NCBI GenBank assembly: GCA_945835425.1
Contig: CAMAJC010000013.1
Span: 1-14,709, forward strand
Source: an uncultured Clostridia bacterium
GTDB lineage: Bacteria > Bacillota > Clostridia > Oscillospirales > Ruminococcaceae
Length of the DNA: 14,709 nt
Direction: 5' to 3'
Position numbers and translations under genes: made by a program. Shown in pieces: positions 13,722 through 14,709 of this stretch. How positions within the stretch are numbered: the first letter of the stretch is position 1; every line of letters starts with the position of its first letter. Under the pieces are notes generated by a model. It was not told the DNA's origin and ran no database searches. It worked only from the letters and a program-made list of their open reading frames with translations.

Positions 13722-14709
13722 GGCATACGGCCACCGCTGCTGTTCCCTGACCAGCAGGTAAAGCGTTCCGTCCGCTTTCAGCGCATATTGATAAACCGTG
13801 AAGTCCATATATTCCTCATTATAGGGAATTTCCGGGGAAATATCGACATAATCGTTTTCCGGCAGCTTGTCGCCGCGGAAAAAGAGGGTATCGCCGTACT
13901 GATAAGCAGCCACGTCCAGCAAAGCGCCGCCGACAGCGCTGTTTTTCATCGGAAAAGACGCGGCGCAGACAGGCTCTCCGTCTATGAGCGTATAGTAATC
14001 CCGGTGCTGCTCATACTTCTCCCCGGAATAGCCCAGAAAAAATGCCGCTTCTTCGTTGATGGAAAGGAGCGAACACACATCCGCGGAAACATCATCCCAG
14101 TCTGTTTTTTCTCCGCTTTCTACATCCAGCGACCGGTTTACCAACGCTTCTTCACCCGGTTCACAGTCTGGACCGATCAGCATACCGCCGCGTATACCGC
14201 GTGGCCGCAAAATGCCGCTTTGGAAGTCTGTCCATTGTCCGTTTTGCAGGTCGATGCCGGCAAGATGGTATTCCGTCCCGGAGGTTTGCACCATTGTATA
14301 GATTTTATCCTGCCAGACAAAAGCATCAGCCGCATACATCGGGCGGTTTTCCAGCGGAAAAGACCCGCTTTCTCCGGAAGAAAGATTATACCTGTGCAGC
14401 CGTATATCCTGGTCATATAAGGTGCTGTAATTGGAATCCCACCAGTAAAACGTATCATCCAACATCCAGTAAAAGCATGGATAGCGTTCACTGTCCAGGG
14501 ACAGGATTTTCGTCTCCGTCCCGTCTTCCGGTGCATAGGCGTAAAGGCATAGTTCCCACTTACTTTTTTCGGTTGGAACATTTTTTAAATAATACAGGTC
14601 ATCGTTCCATGCATAAAGATAAGAGATGAATTCTTCCGCTCCGCATTCCCGCACCATATAGACTTTTTCCCTGTCCCAGCAATAGATATCCCGGTAATAG
14701 TTTTCAAAA
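13719..14709 (-). CDS. Unrecognised protein, 5' end cut by the window edge
   Basis: The reading frame is open to the window edge: upstream of the internal ATG at 14657 a further 17 codons are open, reading FENYYRDIYCWDREKVY, so that ATG is not the true start. About 329 residues are visible. Recurrent strands rich in Tyr and Trp (YAWNDDLYYLKN, YWMLDDTFYWWDSN, FVWQDKIYTMV, YQYGDTLFFRGDKL) suggest a beta-propeller-like extracytoplasmic protein of the DUF5050 kind, but this is only a resemblance. Any signal peptide or lipobox would lie beyond the window. It ends WPYA and its stop codon overlaps repeat copy C. Its base composition looks more AT-rich than the other genes. Confidence 0.75.
   Translation of the reverse strand, partial: FENYYRDIYCWDREKVYMVRECGAEEFISYLYAWNDDLYYLKNVPTEKSKWELCLYAYAPEDGTETKILSLDSERYPCFYWMLDDTFYWWDSNYSTLYDQDIRLHRYNLSSGESGSFPLENRPMYAADAFVWQDKIYTMVQTSGTEYHLAGIDLQNGQWTDFQSGILRPRGIRGGMLIGPDCEPGEEALVNRSLDVESGEKTDWDDVSADVCSLLSINEEAAFFLGYSGEKYEQHRDYYTLIDGEPVCAASFPMKNSAVGGALLDVAAYQYGDTLFFRGDKLPENDYVDISPEIPYNEEYMDFTVYQYALKADGTLYLLVREQQRWPYA

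Overview
The window reads as chromosomal DNA from a moderately high-GC member of the Clostridia, probably Oscillospiraceae/Ruminococcaceae-like. This is inferred from strong AGGAGG-type ribosome binding sites, sigma-A-type promoters, a Firmicute-style phosphate regulon, a DUF2798 membrane protein and a GldA/F/G-DUF4340 transporter operon. No rRNA, tRNA, transposase or CRISPR array was seen, and the genus cannot be fixed from sequence alone.

Left part (1-7517, + strand) is a phosphate-starvation locus. pstC, pstA and pstB encode the membrane and ATPase parts of the high-affinity Pst phosphate importer; the binding protein PstS must lie upstream of the window. phoU follows closely. After a 237-base gap with a convincing 11-bp-phased Pho box and a -10 hexamer comes a Na+/phosphate cotransporter-family protein with a fused PhoU-like domain. 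A second promoter then precedes the PhoB-type response regulator and PhoR-type sensor kinase. Together these are uptake (Pst, Na/Pi), signalling (PhoR, PhoB) and the coupling protein PhoU.

Middle part (7518-8320) holds a perfect-consensus promoter, a leader of about 145 nt that can fold into a long nested hairpin ending in a T7 tract, a DUF2798 membrane protein, and a strong bidirectional terminator.

Right part (8425-13350, - strand) is a four-gene operon read right to left: GldA-like ABC ATPase with an acidic C-terminal tail, ABC-2 type permease, GldG-like protein, and DUF4340 protein. It has its own promoter near 13468-13496. At the right edge, also on the - strand, lies the 3' part of an unrecognised protein that runs off the window.

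The most unusual signal is a family of four dispersed, non-coding, palindrome-bearing elements of about 103-130 bp (3403-3532, 5352-5477, 8323-8427, 13619-13721). They share a left end close to AAGGAACCTCTGATTAA, an inverted copy of it at the right end, and an internal stem with a variable loop. All four lie just downstream of a gene and in that gene's orientation. Two of them share the stop codon of that gene. They look like a MITE or REP-like family, possibly adopted as 3'-UTR or leader elements.
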